Shown in pieces: positions 26,134 through 37,890 of a DNA stretch of 64,000 bases. The stretch is taken from positions 9,253,323 to 9,317,322 of the forward strand of contig NC_058162.1 of NCBI RefSeq assembly GCF_020080835.1. The letters are read 5' to 3'. The position numbers were made by a program, and so were the translations under genes. The first letter of the stretch is position 1, and every line of letters starts with the position of its first letter. Below the pieces are notes generated by a model. It saw nothing but the letters and a program-made list of their open reading frames with translations. It was not told the origin of the DNA and made no database searches. Source of the stretch: Cotesia glomerata. Taxonomy: Eukaryota > Arthropoda > Insecta > Hymenoptera > Braconidae.

Positions 26134-27794
26134 ATGGTACTTTGATTTATTTAGAATTTTTTTTATTAAAATTATTTATTTTCAATTTACTTATTATTTA
26201 TTATTTTTTGTAGAGTTTCTTTGGATTTGGACAATCTGCTGGCTTGGAGATTATTTTAAATGGTGCAGAGACTCGTAAAACAGCAGAAATAAAATCTGAA
26301 GATGGCAAAAAGGAACGACATTTTCTTTACTATGATGGAGAAACTGTTTCTGGAAAGGTAATTAATTATTAGTTTCATTGAAAGTATTTTATTTCTAATT
26401 AATTACTGGTGTTTAGGTTATTGTGAGTTTGAGAAAAGCCGGAAAGTTGGAGCATCAAGGTGTTAAAGTTGAGTTTATCGGACAAATAGAGTTATATTAT
26501 GACAGAGGGAATCATCACGAGTTCACGAGTTTAGTGAAAGAACTTGCAAGACCTGGAGAGCTGACACACAACACGGAATACACCTTTGAGTTTGCTAATG
26601 TCGAAAAACCCTTTGAGAGTTATACGGGGTCAAATGTACGTTTGCGGTATTTTTTACGAGTTACTATTGTTAGGAGATTGAGTGATTTGGTCAAGGAATT
26701 GGAATTAGTTGTTCATACACTTAGTTCTTATCCTGATATGAACAATCCTATTAAAATGGAAGTTGGTATCGAGGATTGTTTACATATTGAGTTTGAATAT
26801 AATAAAAGCAAGTGAGTAATTTTTAATCTAATTATGATTTTTATATACTTTCAAAATCAGATTATTTGTAAGTTATAATTTGTCTTAATAATATAATTTA
26901 TATTTTAGATATCATTTAAAAGATGTTATTGTTGGGAAGATATACTTTTTACTAGTCAGAATAAAAATAAAACACATGGAGATAGCAATAATTAAAAGAG
27001 AAACTACTGGTTCGGGTAAGATTTTATTTTAAAGACTAAATTATTCATTTATTGATTAGAAAAATATTATTTTTTACTATAATCAATATCTTATGTTTTA
27101 CATTTACTTATTATTTTTTACAGTTATAAAAATTAAGATATGACTACAAAACAGATTAACACAGATCATATTTTTTCAGGGCCTCACACATTTACGGAAA
27201 ATGAAACAATAGCTAAATATGAAATAATGGACGGTGCACCTGTTAAAGGTGAATCAATACCAATAAGAGTATTTCTAGCTGGATACGATCTAACGCCAAC
27301 GATGCGTGATATCAATAAGAAATTTAGTGTAAGGTACTATTTAAATCTCGTACTAATGGATGAAGAAGATCGCCGTTACTTCAAACAACAGGTTTGTTAT
27401 TAAAATTACCTAGCAATATTAATTTTTGTATTTGGAAATTATTATTATTATTATTATAATGATTATTATTGTTATTGTTATTATTATTATTTAATTACAG
27501 GAAATAACCTTGTGGAGAAAAGGTGACAAAAGTAGAAAATCTCAAACGGCATCACCACATTTGCCATCTCATCTCGTGTCAGCAGAAACAGGATTCCCTC
27601 AAGGTGCAGCAATGAATGGCCCAGCACTAGCATCACCACCTTCTAATTCCAACGAAGCAGCAGACAATCAGGACGACGATGATGATGAAGAGGACGATTC
27701 AACGTACGATCAACCAGCTGCGCCGATCGAAGGAATGACCCGCGAAGAAGGCGACGGGGAAGGCGAAAAAGAAATAAATTCTGAGAATCAATGA
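26134..27794 (+). CDS. Vps26: Vacuolar protein sorting 26, retromer subunit (six exons)
   Basis: Exons are 26134-26136, 26214-26357, 26417-26811, 26909-27015, 27180-27391 and 27501-27794. Every junction is GT/AG and phases agree, giving 384 residues. The first coding exon contributes only the ATG. The protein has the two-lobed arrestin fold of VPS26 and its hallmark stretches: LFYDGETVSGK, LEHQGVKVEF, GQIELYYDR, FTENETIAKYEIMDGAPVKG and DEEDRRYFKQQEITLWRK. In the endosomal retromer (VPS26-VPS29-VPS35) it binds VPS35 and helps sort cargo back to the trans-Golgi or plasma membrane. The C-terminal tail after about residue 290 is longer than in human VPS26A (327 residues) and ends in an acidic run (DDDDDEEDDSTYDQ), as insect versions tend to. 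Intron 5 contains an ATT/TTA-rich repeat. Confidence 0.97.
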
Positions 27795-28243
27795 ACTTCA
27801 TTGGTTAATTATCAGTAATTCATTATATAACAATTTTATAATTTTTTTCAAACAAAAAATAATTAAAAATTTTTATTATGATCCTGGAGATGATTAGAAC
27901 AGTTAACGGACGTATTGATTGATATACAAGTATGAATATTATTATTAATATTATAATTATAAATATATAACAGGCTCGGTCTATGGATTTATCAGCAAAT
28001 TATTAATATCAATAATAGCTGTTGTCCACAAGAATATATATATTTATATATATATATATATATATATATTTAAATAAGTCTAATGAAACAGACTCTTATA
28101 TACTTATTATGTACATATGTGTATATATACTGAAATTACCCGGATTCCAAGTGTCCTTGGTAAATAACTTGTGTCTTATATTACTCCGAGAATAACAGAT
28201 TAAAAAAAAAAACACATTAACTAACAGGAAAATAATAACAAGT
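27795..28243. other. Vps26 3' region up to the scaffold gap
   Basis: AT-rich 3' UTR and downstream sequence. A TATATA run lies at 28038-28071. No gene seen. Confidence 0.5.
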
Positions 28244-28343
28244 NNNNNNNNNNNNNNNNNNNNNNNNNNNNNNNNNNNNNNNNNNNNNNNNNNNNNNNNN
28301 NNNNNNNNNNNNNNNNNNNNNNNNNNNNNNNNNNNNNNNNNNN
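28244..28343. other. Scaffold gap of 100 N
   Basis: Exactly 100 N, the usual placeholder for a gap of unknown size. Order and distance across it are not proven by this sequence, so Vps26 and the transposon-rich block to its right may be further apart than shown. Confidence 1.
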
Positions 28344-28865
28344 AAAAATTTTTGTCCTTTCCTACACTACCAAAAACTGTTTTTAGGATTTTTAAAAATT
28401 TTTTACCCAACCCAACAAAGAATGAATTTAAAAATAATCGGCTTTTTTATTCTCAAATAGCCATCATTTTTTTAAAAATTGATCTTCCGGAAACGCATAA
28501 TATAGAAAATTTTTGGTTTCAAATGTATTTTCCAAAAAAAAAAAAAAAAAATACCAAAAAATTTTCAAAGGTCAACTTTCAGCGAAGCTATAGACTTAAA
28601 AAAAATTTAATAAAATCGTTCCATCAATAATCTGCTATTTTTTAATATGAAAAAGCGTGCGAATGAACCTATTGACTTATTTCTTTTCTTTTAGTTTTTG
28701 TTTCTCATTACCCTTTACGAAAAAGCAATATGGCAAAATTTGACGAACCGTTCTTTTTATTTCTTTTTCTTACTTTTTATAATCAATGACAATTTTTTTG
28801 ACAAAAACCACTTTTAATCATTATTAAAAGTATAAATGATTTATTATTCACCTTTTTTATAAAAA
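28344..28865. other. Low-complexity AT-rich stretch after the gap
   Basis: A and T homopolymers, including a run of 17 A at 28535-28551. The open frame at 28352-28630 is lysine/asparagine/phenylalanine-rich composition noise. No gene recognised. Confidence 0.45.
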
Positions 28866-28965
28866 ATTTCAGGGGGCCCACTTTGCCCCTAAAATTTTGA
28901 GTCTTTCTAAATTTTAGAGGGGCCCACTCCCCCCCCTCCCCTACTCGATAATATATCTGTCCCTG
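28866..28965. repeat. GGGGGCCCACTTTGCCCC repeat, copy 1
   Basis: Two close units of GGGGCCCAC with C- and G-runs in AT-rich DNA. The same motif with the same spacing recurs at 36688-36775, so this is a dispersed repeat. It interrupts the degraded Helitron reading frame that begins at its right-hand side. Confidence 0.6.
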
Positions 28966-29586
28966 AATCTTGAAACAATATGACCAACGTCTTTGAGAAG
29001 AAAAATTTGCTAAGTTAGCATGGAAAGAAGCAAAAGAGAATAAACTATTAAAAATTTCTAATGCAATCAAAAAAATTTTGTGATTTTTCATGAATTCCCG
29101 AAAATCAAGATTTTATTAAAGCTGGAGGATCTGTTTGATTCAAATCTACTTCGCCATGACAGCAACAATCATTAAAATAATTATATTTATTAGCGACTTT
29201 TTCAGCAACAAAATGTTTTGCATTACAATGTCAACATTTAATGATCATATCACCAATGATGTAATGCTCTTGAATTTCATCGTTATTGTTTGCTACTGTT
29301 AAGTAATTTTCATTCGGTTGTCTTAAAGGCTAATTTTGATTTGGATTGTTATCATTAGGAAATTCTGTTTGATGAAGTTCGTTGTTTGGTTTACTATAAT
29401 TATGATCAGATTGACAATATTGAGATGTCGTTGATTCATACAAAGATGGGGAATGATATGATTGTCTTCAGAATATTGATATTTGTTGCCGTAAGATGGA
29501 CGGCGGAGTTCACGAAATGGTCCACCTTTACAAGCATGTAATTGTTGTGCAAACATGCTTGTAAATCTACTTCTGTAGTACGTCAT
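28966..29586 (-). pseudogene. Degraded N-terminal Helitron protein fragment (second family)
   Basis: Reading leftward from the ATG at 29586, the first frame gives MTYYRSRFTSMFAQQ. After a frameshift near 29460, the other frame gives HYIIGDMIIKC, then HCNAKHFVAEK and FNDCCHGEVDLNQ, with stops between them. A third piece near 29080-28966 reads FSFASFHANLANF and FKIQGQIYYRVG. From family knowledge, the CxxCxAxHFxxE...FNxCCxxGxV...FxIxGQIYY order is the N-terminal zinc-finger-like part of Helitron Rep-helicases. The sequence differs from the Helitron at 29766-35337, so this is a separate, older family. Several stops and frameshifts make it dead. Confidence 0.65.
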
Positions 29587-29676
29587 TTCTTAACTATTGA
29601 TATTTTCAAAGATATAAGCTCATCCCGATGTTACACTCATCAATAGCTTTCATTTGAGTACCCACATGCATTTATG

Positions 29677-29765
<89 letters not shown>
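29587..29765. repeat. (TA)n arrays forming the Helitron insertion site
   Basis: Contains TA arrays (about 29681-29721 and 29725-29765), separated by one GC base. The Helitron starting at 29766 inserted at the end of this array. TATATAATATA continues on its other side at 35338. Confidence 0.85.
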
Positions 29766-29766
<1 letters not shown>

Positions 29767-32700
29767 TAGCTGACCCGGCAAACGTTGTTTTGCCATGTGA
29801 ATAATTTCTAGAGAATTTCTAGTGTAGAAAAAAAATAACTAACTTATTGGAAGTGTATAAGGATGTGGAATATGAGTGAAAAAGGCCTGGAGCGCTGTGA
29901 ACGATGAGGGAATGTTGTTTAAAAATAACAAAACACCAAACATTAATTGTTTTAATTTATTAAAAGTAATAATTATTTATATAATTAATTAATTACATAA
30001 TATTAATCTCTTAATGCTGCAGCGTGAACAATATTTTTTGTTAGCCCGTCTTTAGCTAATACAAACAAACTTGATGGTTTATATACCCATTCGAGAGCAT
30101 GCAACGTATAATTGTCCGTGTGAAAAACATGGTGTGCTCAAATCTAAGCCACAAACAGACATTGTTTGGCCTTGGGATTTATTAATAGTCATTGCAAATG
30201 CCAATCTAATCGGAAATTGAATACGCTTAAATTGAATTAGCACATCTGTGGGTATAATAGGTATTCGTGATATCAATATATTTTCACCTCGAAACTTGCC
30301 ATTTAAAATGGTACCTTCGATAACGTTTTTCATTAATTTATTAATGACTAATCGCGTACCGTTGCATAGCCGTGGTGGGTTCAAATTACGAAGCAAAATA
30401 ATTGGAGATCCAACCTTCAATTGTAAGTTATGTGGTGGCATGCCTGGCAAATCTAGTGAGTTCAAAAACTCTGTTGGAAAATTTACAGCTTCAGTGTCAT
30501 CGCAAACTGTATCAATAGATTTATATGATACCAAGTCCCCTGGCAATAACTGTTATATCTTCAGATTTAAAATGTCAACGTCCACATTTTTTGCAGCTAA
30601 CATTGCTCTTTCTGCAAGCCACTCGAGATTTATGTAATTCGTGTGTACATCGGGAAATATTTGTTCAATGAGAGCATCTTGCGAATCAATGATTGTGCAG
30701 AAATCATTCGCTAATTTTATGTATCCAGTTTCAGCTATAGTGACTTTTCCATCGCCGATATCTAAGAGTTGTTTTGAGAATGTTTCAGCAGATGGATCTT
30801 GAAGCATTTGAACGCACATATTTACTTTCAGCTGTACTATTTCAACATTACGCCACAATGTCGATGATTTTAAGCAGGCGTTGATTTCATCAGCGTATGT
30901 TGAACGTGGAATGACGGGAAGTGTTTGTCTGAAGTCACCTGAAAGGACTAACAGAGTGCCACCAAATAGTTTGTCGTTGTTTTTAATATCTTTCAATGTC
31001 CTGTTCAACGCCTCAAGCGAATGTTTGTGTGCCATGGTACATTCATCCCAGATGATAATTTTACACTGTTTCAGCACTGTGGCTATGGACGATTGTTTTT
31101 TTATGTTGCACACTGCGTCAGGGTTATTTTGAATATTTAGTGGTAGCTTAAATACCGAAATGACTGAGTGGTAAGTTGGCAATGATAATGTAAAGATCCT
31201 CAATAGCAATTAATGCTTCATTGTACATATAGTCGCTGAATGTTATCGCTAGATCGTTACACCGTGTACGATGTTGATGCAATATATCATCAGTCATTGA
31301 ATCTTTGTGATTATCCCACAATATCTCTGCTCGGGCTGGAAAACATGTAGTCAACACTATAGCGAATAGTAGACGAATTTATATTGCTATACAGTTCAAT
31401 GCTGCTTCAGCAAGCATACATTCTAACTGATTGTCATCTTCTAGCAAGCCGAGTGCAAGGCATCCATCTTTATACGTTGTATACTGTTGCCCATTCACTT
31501 TACGTATATCTTGAAATGACAATGGGCCAGTAACATTAACCAACAATAGTCGAAGATAAAAGCACTCAGTCTGTCTTGGATTCACTGTAAATACTCGCCC
31601 CAAGGCGTTTGATTTGAATAAATTGGGGCATGCATCTACTGGTGAGCCTTGCTTGCGGGCTATCCATTGTTTTCTTTGAGCCCATGTGAAATAACGTAGT
31701 ACTTGTGAATAGAGTAAAGTACGTGCAAAGGCACCAAAATCATTTGCACGATTACGAATTCAAAAAATTCAGTGAGTGTAGTTTTTGGTGGATTTATAGC
31801 ACTTTCAATCGCTGTCTCGTTCGTGAAATATACACGCTGACCATTTTCAAGATGAACGGCTAACTGAACAACTGCTGGATCCCGTTCATGAATTGGAAAA
31901 CCAAAGATACGCCAAACAGCTTCATTGGAGCTGATGTACCGACCTATTTGGTAGAGCGTTATTTCATCGTTTTTATTTACTGGAGGAGCATTCACATTGG
32001 TATTTTCCACTCTAAACACCACCATGTCACTGCCTTTATGGACATACTTGCAAATGTATTTGATGCTCTTCACAGAACTGCAGAACTCAACATTAATATG
32101 AGCATTGTATGTTTTGCTCAGCAGGGGCGAATATGGCACGACCCAACGATTGTCAATATCAATGTCTGTGTTGCTGATGTTTTTAATTAATTATTGTCCG
32201 CCATTATCTGAATTCCTTCGACGATATATTGGATATCCGTCGACATTTGTGATTGTATCGTTAGTGAAATTTTTAGGGAAATTTTTTGTACATTTTCTAT
32301 CTGACATGCAAGGCGATGAATGATTAAAAGTACTGCATGGGCCATGAATCATGTTTGCTGTAACAATATCAAACAGCAATTGATCAGTAGACGGATCGGG
32401 AATTTCTGCAGAAATTATATCATCTATTTCTTCAGGACGGATTTTGTCGATTAACCAAACCAAAATGTGGGCATGAGGTAATCCTCGCTTTTGCCACTCA
32501 ACCGAATACAGCCAGCAACGTGTGGGACCGAATACATGTGATTTAGTAATAAAATTTATTAATGCCTTCAGCTTTTGTCTAAACACACGTGCTGTAATGT
32601 CATGACGATGTATTTCATTTTGGCCAGGCAACAGCAAAGATGTAATCTCTGGCCATTTTGGATTACATGTGAACGTGATAAATAAACACGGTCGCCCATA

Positions 32701-35337
32701 TTCGCGCACGAAAGTCAGAGCATCCTGTATATACTCTTGCATATGACGTGGACTGCCTACGTACGATGATGGTAGAATGACAGAGTTACCAATTTCGGCG
32801 GCGTCGGCGTTGTTGACAATAGCGTCTCGCAAGTGAATGTACTCTTCCACACGTAGCTTGAGTTGATTATATCGTAAGTATCGTAGTCGTTCGCCTTCTA
32901 TCTTCGCGTACATGTCGACCATGAATTGTTGACAAAGCTCTCGAAATCGTAGAATGACGTTATCCAGCCCGCGTCTAATCATCAATCTATACGCATAATA
33001 ATCCTTCGAGCTAACGTTCTTGTTTGTTTCGGCTCCTGTAATAATATATTCATAAATATTAATTTAAGTTAATTGCGTTTAATAATTTAATTGTTTTGTT
33101 AAAAGTGTAATAATCAAATTCATAATAAATGAAGTACCTGATACGGGATCTCGTTGTTTAATATTTATGCTATATCCGTCTTGTCCCTTCCAGAAGATTC
33201 GCGGATATTGGAGAGCGTCATATGAACGGTGTGTATCAGCAATGAACTGAAGATTATTATTTCTCCTACGAATCACAATTTCTCGTGCACCTGTACGATC
33301 GCCAACCATGATTCCAGCAACGTCGTCAGCAACAGGTGCATTGAATCTACGAATGTGTTCTCCAGCTGGCATTTTATCAGGATTAATAACAATAGCGTGA
33401 TTATCGCTTTCTAATTTGTGCATGTGGGATTTGAATATTTTCAACAATTCATTATGCTCATTCAATAGAGCATCCAGCTCGCTGACGATGCGTCTAGCAA
33501 AGAATGAATCAAGGTTATTGTAGCCACAACGTGCATCCACCCAATTGGCTAGTGCGTTTCCGGAGTCCTCGCCGCCCATAAAGTAGATTTGTAAAAATTT
33601 ATGTGGATCGTTTGGCATTGGCAGCAATGAGCCTATTTTATGATAAACTTGGCCTCTGATTTTAAATGTAGAATTGTATTGTTGACCATTTGCATTAGTA
33701 TTTTGAACTATTTCTGTTGCTCCGAACGATGTCATTTGAAAGCATGAGTTGAATGTTCGAATGGATTTCAGGAACACGTTAGAATCTGGATCTGTGCTGA
33801 TAAGCAAACCGTTCAATGGTTCCGGTGGTGTTTCAATTACAGGTAGTTGTACCTTCCCTGACGCGCAACACATCCCGGCTGGTTCATTTTTGAATTTCAA
33901 AGCATGACAATACGGGCATTCTTTGTCCATAGCACCAATTACTACTTTTGAATGAGCATAATATTCAATATCGGGCTCATACTGGAATGCTAGACGCAGA
34001 AATGATGTAGCTACAAATGCTTGATGTGCCTGTTGGCGTTGTTGGTCATTCGCTCTGTGTCTATTGACAGTAAAAAGGTGTGATTGTTCTAATCACATGA
34101 CTTCATTGCGTTCAGCTCGTGTATCGTCTGATTGTTCTTGACGCAATTGCGCCATTCTCACACGCGTTCCAGTATTTTCTTCCTGAACTTGTTCTTCGGT
34201 TCTTTGGGCTCTTCTATTTCGAATGCTTCTAGATTTATTTGTATCACGGCTCAAATTGGCCCCTTTGCGTTTTGTTGGCATTGTTCACTGTACAATACAA
34301 AACACACATGAATAGAACTGATTGAATTATTTAATTATTATATTAATCATTTATTTTATCTTTGATTACATTAAATATACATGTAAAAATTAGATAGTTT
34401 CACGAAAGCGAAAATTTTATGTTTCTTAATTATATCGAAAATACATATTGTTAGAAATAGTGAAAAAAAAAAATTCTGTCGAAGTTAGAGCTCTTATAAG
34501 TAAACATAAAAAAAAATTTCCCAATTGTAATAAAAATCTAACTTTCACCGAATTCGTTTTTCACCATTCCCAACAATATTTTCGTTATAAATAAGAAAGA
34601 ATAATTTTTGATTTTATAATAAACGTAAAAAATAATTTATACTTACAACTCAATAGCCATTGTTTGCGGGAACTCGTGACACGTGTTGAGTATTTTAGAG
34701 GTTATGCATGTCACTTAATTAACTGATCGTGCGATTTACACTCAAAATTAATAATTTTATTAGTTATTAATAATTAATTATATTCAATAATATTAGTTAT
34801 TAATAAATAAATAATAACGTTACTCGAGAATATATTTGATATGAGAGTTACACTGAGATAGTAAAAATGTTTAACTACTACGCTTGAAGCATAAACACTA
34901 ATAATAGCCGAAAACTGTAGAGGTAACATCTCTACTCCATGCTGTTTACAGGGTGAGAAGTGACACCGGTAGACACATGGAGGGGATTACTTACCAAGTG
35001 ATAATAATTGATGTTATCGAGCGGGATAGAAAATGATAAAATTATGAAAATGACTATTAAAATGCAAGGGTTGATGATAAAAAAGTGCAAATTTAGAGTT
35101 TTATGTATTTTTTGATGCCACATAATAAAAAAATAAAAAAAAAAAAAAATTTTTATCAAAAAAATAAAAAAAAAATTTTTAGGGTGAACACCCCTTATCA
35201 CTTAGAGATTAGAAAAATAGATAGTAGCCGATTCTCAGGCTTACTGAATATGCATGAAATATTTCATGAGAATCGGTCAAGCCGTTTCGGAGGAGTATGG
35301 GAACGAACATTGTGACACGAGAATTTTATATATTAGA
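29766..35337 (-). mobile_element. Autonomous-type Helitron with intact ends but decayed ORF
   Basis: A 5572-bp element transcribed leftward. Its 5' end is TCTAATATATAAAATTCTCG (from 35337), preceded by A. Its 3' end is GGGTCAGCTAG (ending at 29766), followed by T. This gives the expected insertion between A and T without target duplication. Eleven bases before the end is a hairpin with stem GGCAAA/TTTGCC. It carries a Rep-helicase pseudogene (30003-34281). The non-coding 5' region (34282-35337) has no other gene; the open frames at 34932-35315 are low complexity. Confidence 0.93.
30003..34281 (-). pseudogene. Helitron Rep-helicase (disrupted)
   Basis: Reads from MPTKRKGANL at 34281 to the natural end (HAAALRD, stop 30003-30005). 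Domains in order: an N-terminal CPYCHALKF...GMCC finger near 33920-33860; Helitron_like_N with the HUH-type motif GLPHAHILVWL (about 32490-32455) and the two-tyrosine motif KYICKYVHKG (about 32060-32030); then a PIF1-type helicase with IIWDECTM, LSGDFRQTLPVI and the end motif MTINKSQGQT...GQLYVACSR. A normal 102-bp intron (33137-33036; GTACTT...TTACAG) joins the finger part to the Rep domain. Defects seen: in-frame TGA near 34091, in-frame TAA near 32190, frameshifts near 31745, 31610 and 30085, and loss of about 100 residues holding the helicase Walker A motif near 31170. It is therefore not functional. Confidence 0.92.
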
Positions 35338-35529
35338 TATATAATATACAAATATATGAAAAATTGATGTGGGTACTCAAGTGAAAGGTCTCGATGAGTA
35401 TAATGTCGGAGTGAGCTTATATCTGTAAAAATGTCAATAATTCACAAGATATAAGGTCATTTATTAATTATGAATCTAGAGATAGAGTATTTTCTCTTAA
35501 TGATATTCTCTTAATAATATAGATGATAG
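35338..35529. other. Right flank of the Helitron
   Basis: TA-rich sequence immediately outside the 5' end, continuing the interrupted TA array, followed by AT-rich sequence. Sequence near 35368-35415 (GTGGGTACTCAAGTGAAAGG and beyond) is an approximate inverted match to the left flank at about 29610-29660. Confidence 0.4.
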
Positions 35530-35825
35530 GATTACAATTAATTCAATTATAATGGAACCATCAAATGATGTTTTATAATTTTATTTTGTGAAAAAATATT
35601 AATAATTGATAATAATAAGACTTTTTTAGTAACTTAAATCTTGGATGATTGCTATTTTGATAATCATAGTCAATCATTCAAAATAATCAATAACAGCTCT
35701 AATATTTGGAAATTTTTATCATATATGGATTTAAACGATTGTGTTATTATTTGTTTTAATATTTTAAAGGAAAAAATGCTCATCACTAAAATATGGATGC
35801 AAATAAAGAATTAAATTAAATACTT
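35530..35825. repeat. Dispersed repeat, left copy of an inverted pair
   Basis: About 290 bp, including GGAACCATCAAATGATG and CTTGGATGATTGCTATTTTG. It is repeated in inverted orientation at 63712-64000, where the window edge may cut it. It includes short palindromic segments (GATGATTGCTATTTTGATAA). No coding potential. Confidence 0.8.
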
Positions 35826-36133
35826 TTTCCCTGATATTTTGTTCACGATACCTCACAAACGAATCGACCGATTTTGATCGCGTTGACGGCAATCGACGCA
35901 GTTTTTAAAGCTTAGAAGCTGATTAGTTTTTGAAAACGATTGATTCAGCAGATTAAAATTTATTAAAAAAAAAAAACATTTTCTGAAAATTTTATTTTCG
36001 AGATTACTCAAAATCTATTGGCCCGAATCACCTTAAATATTATAAAATATTTAGGGGCAAAGAAACTCTTTCGATTGCTGTCAATCCCGTTTGAATCGGT
36101 CGAGCCGTTTAAAAGTTATGAAAGGTTTACGTT

Positions 36134-36178
<45 letters not shown>
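35826..36178. repeat. Repeat with CAATCGACGCAGTTTTT motif ending in (CA)n
   Basis: Contains CGACCGATTTTGATCGCG, GCAATCGACGCAGTTTTTAA and GAATCGGTCGAGCCGTTTAA, and ends in a (CA)n array (36136-36178). The same CATTCGACGCAGTTTTTGA motif recurs two or more times at 53760-54440, marking one dispersed family. Probably the end of a retroelement or DNA element; type not fixed. Confidence 0.5.
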
Positions 36179-36180
<2 letters not shown>

Positions 36181-36400
36181 CCCGAAGCAGACAAGGAGGT
36201 TATTGCTATCATCAGTAGTTACATCGGTCCTCACGTATGGTATATCCATTTGGTCCGACGCACTTGAGACCCAAGAATCATGGAGGAAAGCATGTCCGGT
36301 TTACCGACTGAGCGCGCTAAGAGTAGCCAGCGCCTTCCGAACACTATCAGAGGAAGCAGTGTGCGTCATTTCTGGAACTCTGCCGCTTAGAGTCTTAGCT
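36179..36400 (+). pseudogene. R1-like non-LTR reverse transcriptase fragment
   Basis: The frame through this 222-bp piece reads PKQTRRLLLSSVVTSVLTYG, then ISIWSDALETQESWR, VYRLSALRVASAFRTLSEEA and LPLRVLAKT. From family knowledge, the (A/S)SVVTSVLTYG...WxxAL...QSALRVASAFRT(V/L)SxxAVCV...PxxxLA order is the region after the reverse-transcriptase palm in R1-clade non-LTR retrotransposons. It is open throughout but has no start and no catalytic core (YxDD is missing). It is bounded on both sides by (CA)n arrays. Confidence 0.8.
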
Positions 36401-36462
<62 letters not shown>

Positions 36463-36463
36463 A
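36401..36463. repeat. (CA)n microsatellite
   Basis: About 29 CA units directly after the reverse-transcriptase fragment. A similar array precedes the fragment at 36136-36178. Confidence 0.95.
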
Positions 36464-37230
36464 TCGCAAAAATAGTCAGGGAAGCTTCTGTAAAATAAAT
36501 AGTTTTTTAACAAAAAATATAGTAAATAATGCTGTTATTTAAATCGTGACCTAGTTCGTACTTTACCTATATAATTTTTTCTATAATTAAAAAATTCTAG
36601 AACACGTTTAATTGAAAAATATTCTTTGGTTTTTAAAGTCTAATCAGCCCATTATACCTCCCAAACACTTCGAGAGTTGAAAGTGTTGGGGGCCCATTTT
36701 GCCCCCAAATATTTTTAGATATTTAAAATTTTAGGGGGCCCATTTTGCCCTCCCCCCTTCCCATATAAATAATTGAAAGTAAATCAAAATGACGAGTTTT
36801 TGAGAAATTTGGATGATTCAGAACTTTTCAAGAGCTTTCCAAAAATTATTTTTGGCCATAAAAAATTTTTGAAAAATTTTTAAATTTTGTACATATAGAT
36901 TTTTTCGCGCTAAATAATTTCATATGCGTCCTTTTGCCATAACTCCATTCATACTCGAGATATCCGTAACCAAAAATTATTTTTATCGGCTATGTGCTAA
37001 CTTCAGGGTCATTTAATGAATAATTATAAAAATGTGGAAAAATAGTGAGGATTAAAATCTTCCTATTATTTAGTTTTTTTTTTTTTTTTTTTAGGTAGAT
37101 TTCGTTAGGAATCTAGTACTTAACAATTGCATTAGTCCTAAGGGTGAAATTTTCACCTGATTATGCTATCATATGTCATAATTAGTCAAGTAAGTTCCAA
37201 AAATACCATTGGTTAAACAATTTATACGTA
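36464..37230. other. Non-coding stretch with GGGGGCCCATTTTGCCCC repeat
   Basis: AT-rich. At 36688-36775 are two units of GGGGGCCCATTTTGCCC, matching the repeat at 28866-28965. No gene seen. Confidence 0.5.
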
Positions 37231-37890
37231 TATGTGTAATATAACCGACCTTGTCATCAGGATATCTGCAAAAGTTTTCGATCGATCTTGATAAAACTTG
37301 GTTCGCATATTCTTTGGGTAATTACCTTAAATACGTTCGTAGATCACGGAGCTTAGATAGATCTATTTAAGCTCCGTGTCGAAGATGAGCAAAATCGGTC
37401 GATTCGTTTATAAATGGCGGCCATTTAAAATTTTTAAAATAGTGAAAATCACGTTTTTGGTCACTTCATTGATGTATAACTTTTGATTGAAAAGAGATAG
37501 CTAATTTTTGAAAAATTCATGCGATAGCTTATAAAATTTCCTTTAATTTGACGTATATAACATTGACCTTTTTTTTTGTCAATTTTTAGTTATTTTATAA
37601 AAATTAAGAGGTCTATTAAACCATTTTCAGGCAATGTGTAATACAACCGACTTATGAATGTTATTCTATCAAGAATTCTCAATAGATCCTAATGAAATTT
37701 GGTACACAGATTCCTTGGACAATTAGCTCGCATGAGTCCTAGGATGGACGAAATCAGTAAAATAGTTTCGAAGTATTAGCTCTTCAAAATTATCAAAATT
37801 GCGAAAATTACGTTTTTTTGTAGCTTTATTGATGAGTAACTTTCGATTGAAAAACGAAAGCTGATTTGACATTGACTTTTTTTTCTTTGT
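37231..37890. repeat. Direct repeat, two units about 400 bp apart
   Basis: ATGTGTAATATAACCGAC at about 37231 recurs as ATGTGTAATACAACCGAC at about 37633. After each comes a similar order of motifs: GATC(T/C)T(A/G)AT(A/G)AAA(C/T)TTGGT, AAAATCGGTCGATTCGTT or its variant, then GAAAATCACGTTTTT, and finally TTGATGTATAACTTTTGATTG or a variant. The offset is about 402 bp. The units are diverged, so this is an old tandem duplication or two copies of one element. Confidence 0.6.

Noticed and set aside
36203..36475. Thr/His repeat protein ending
   Set aside because: The His-Thr tail is translated (CA)n; only the reverse-transcriptase part is meaningful.
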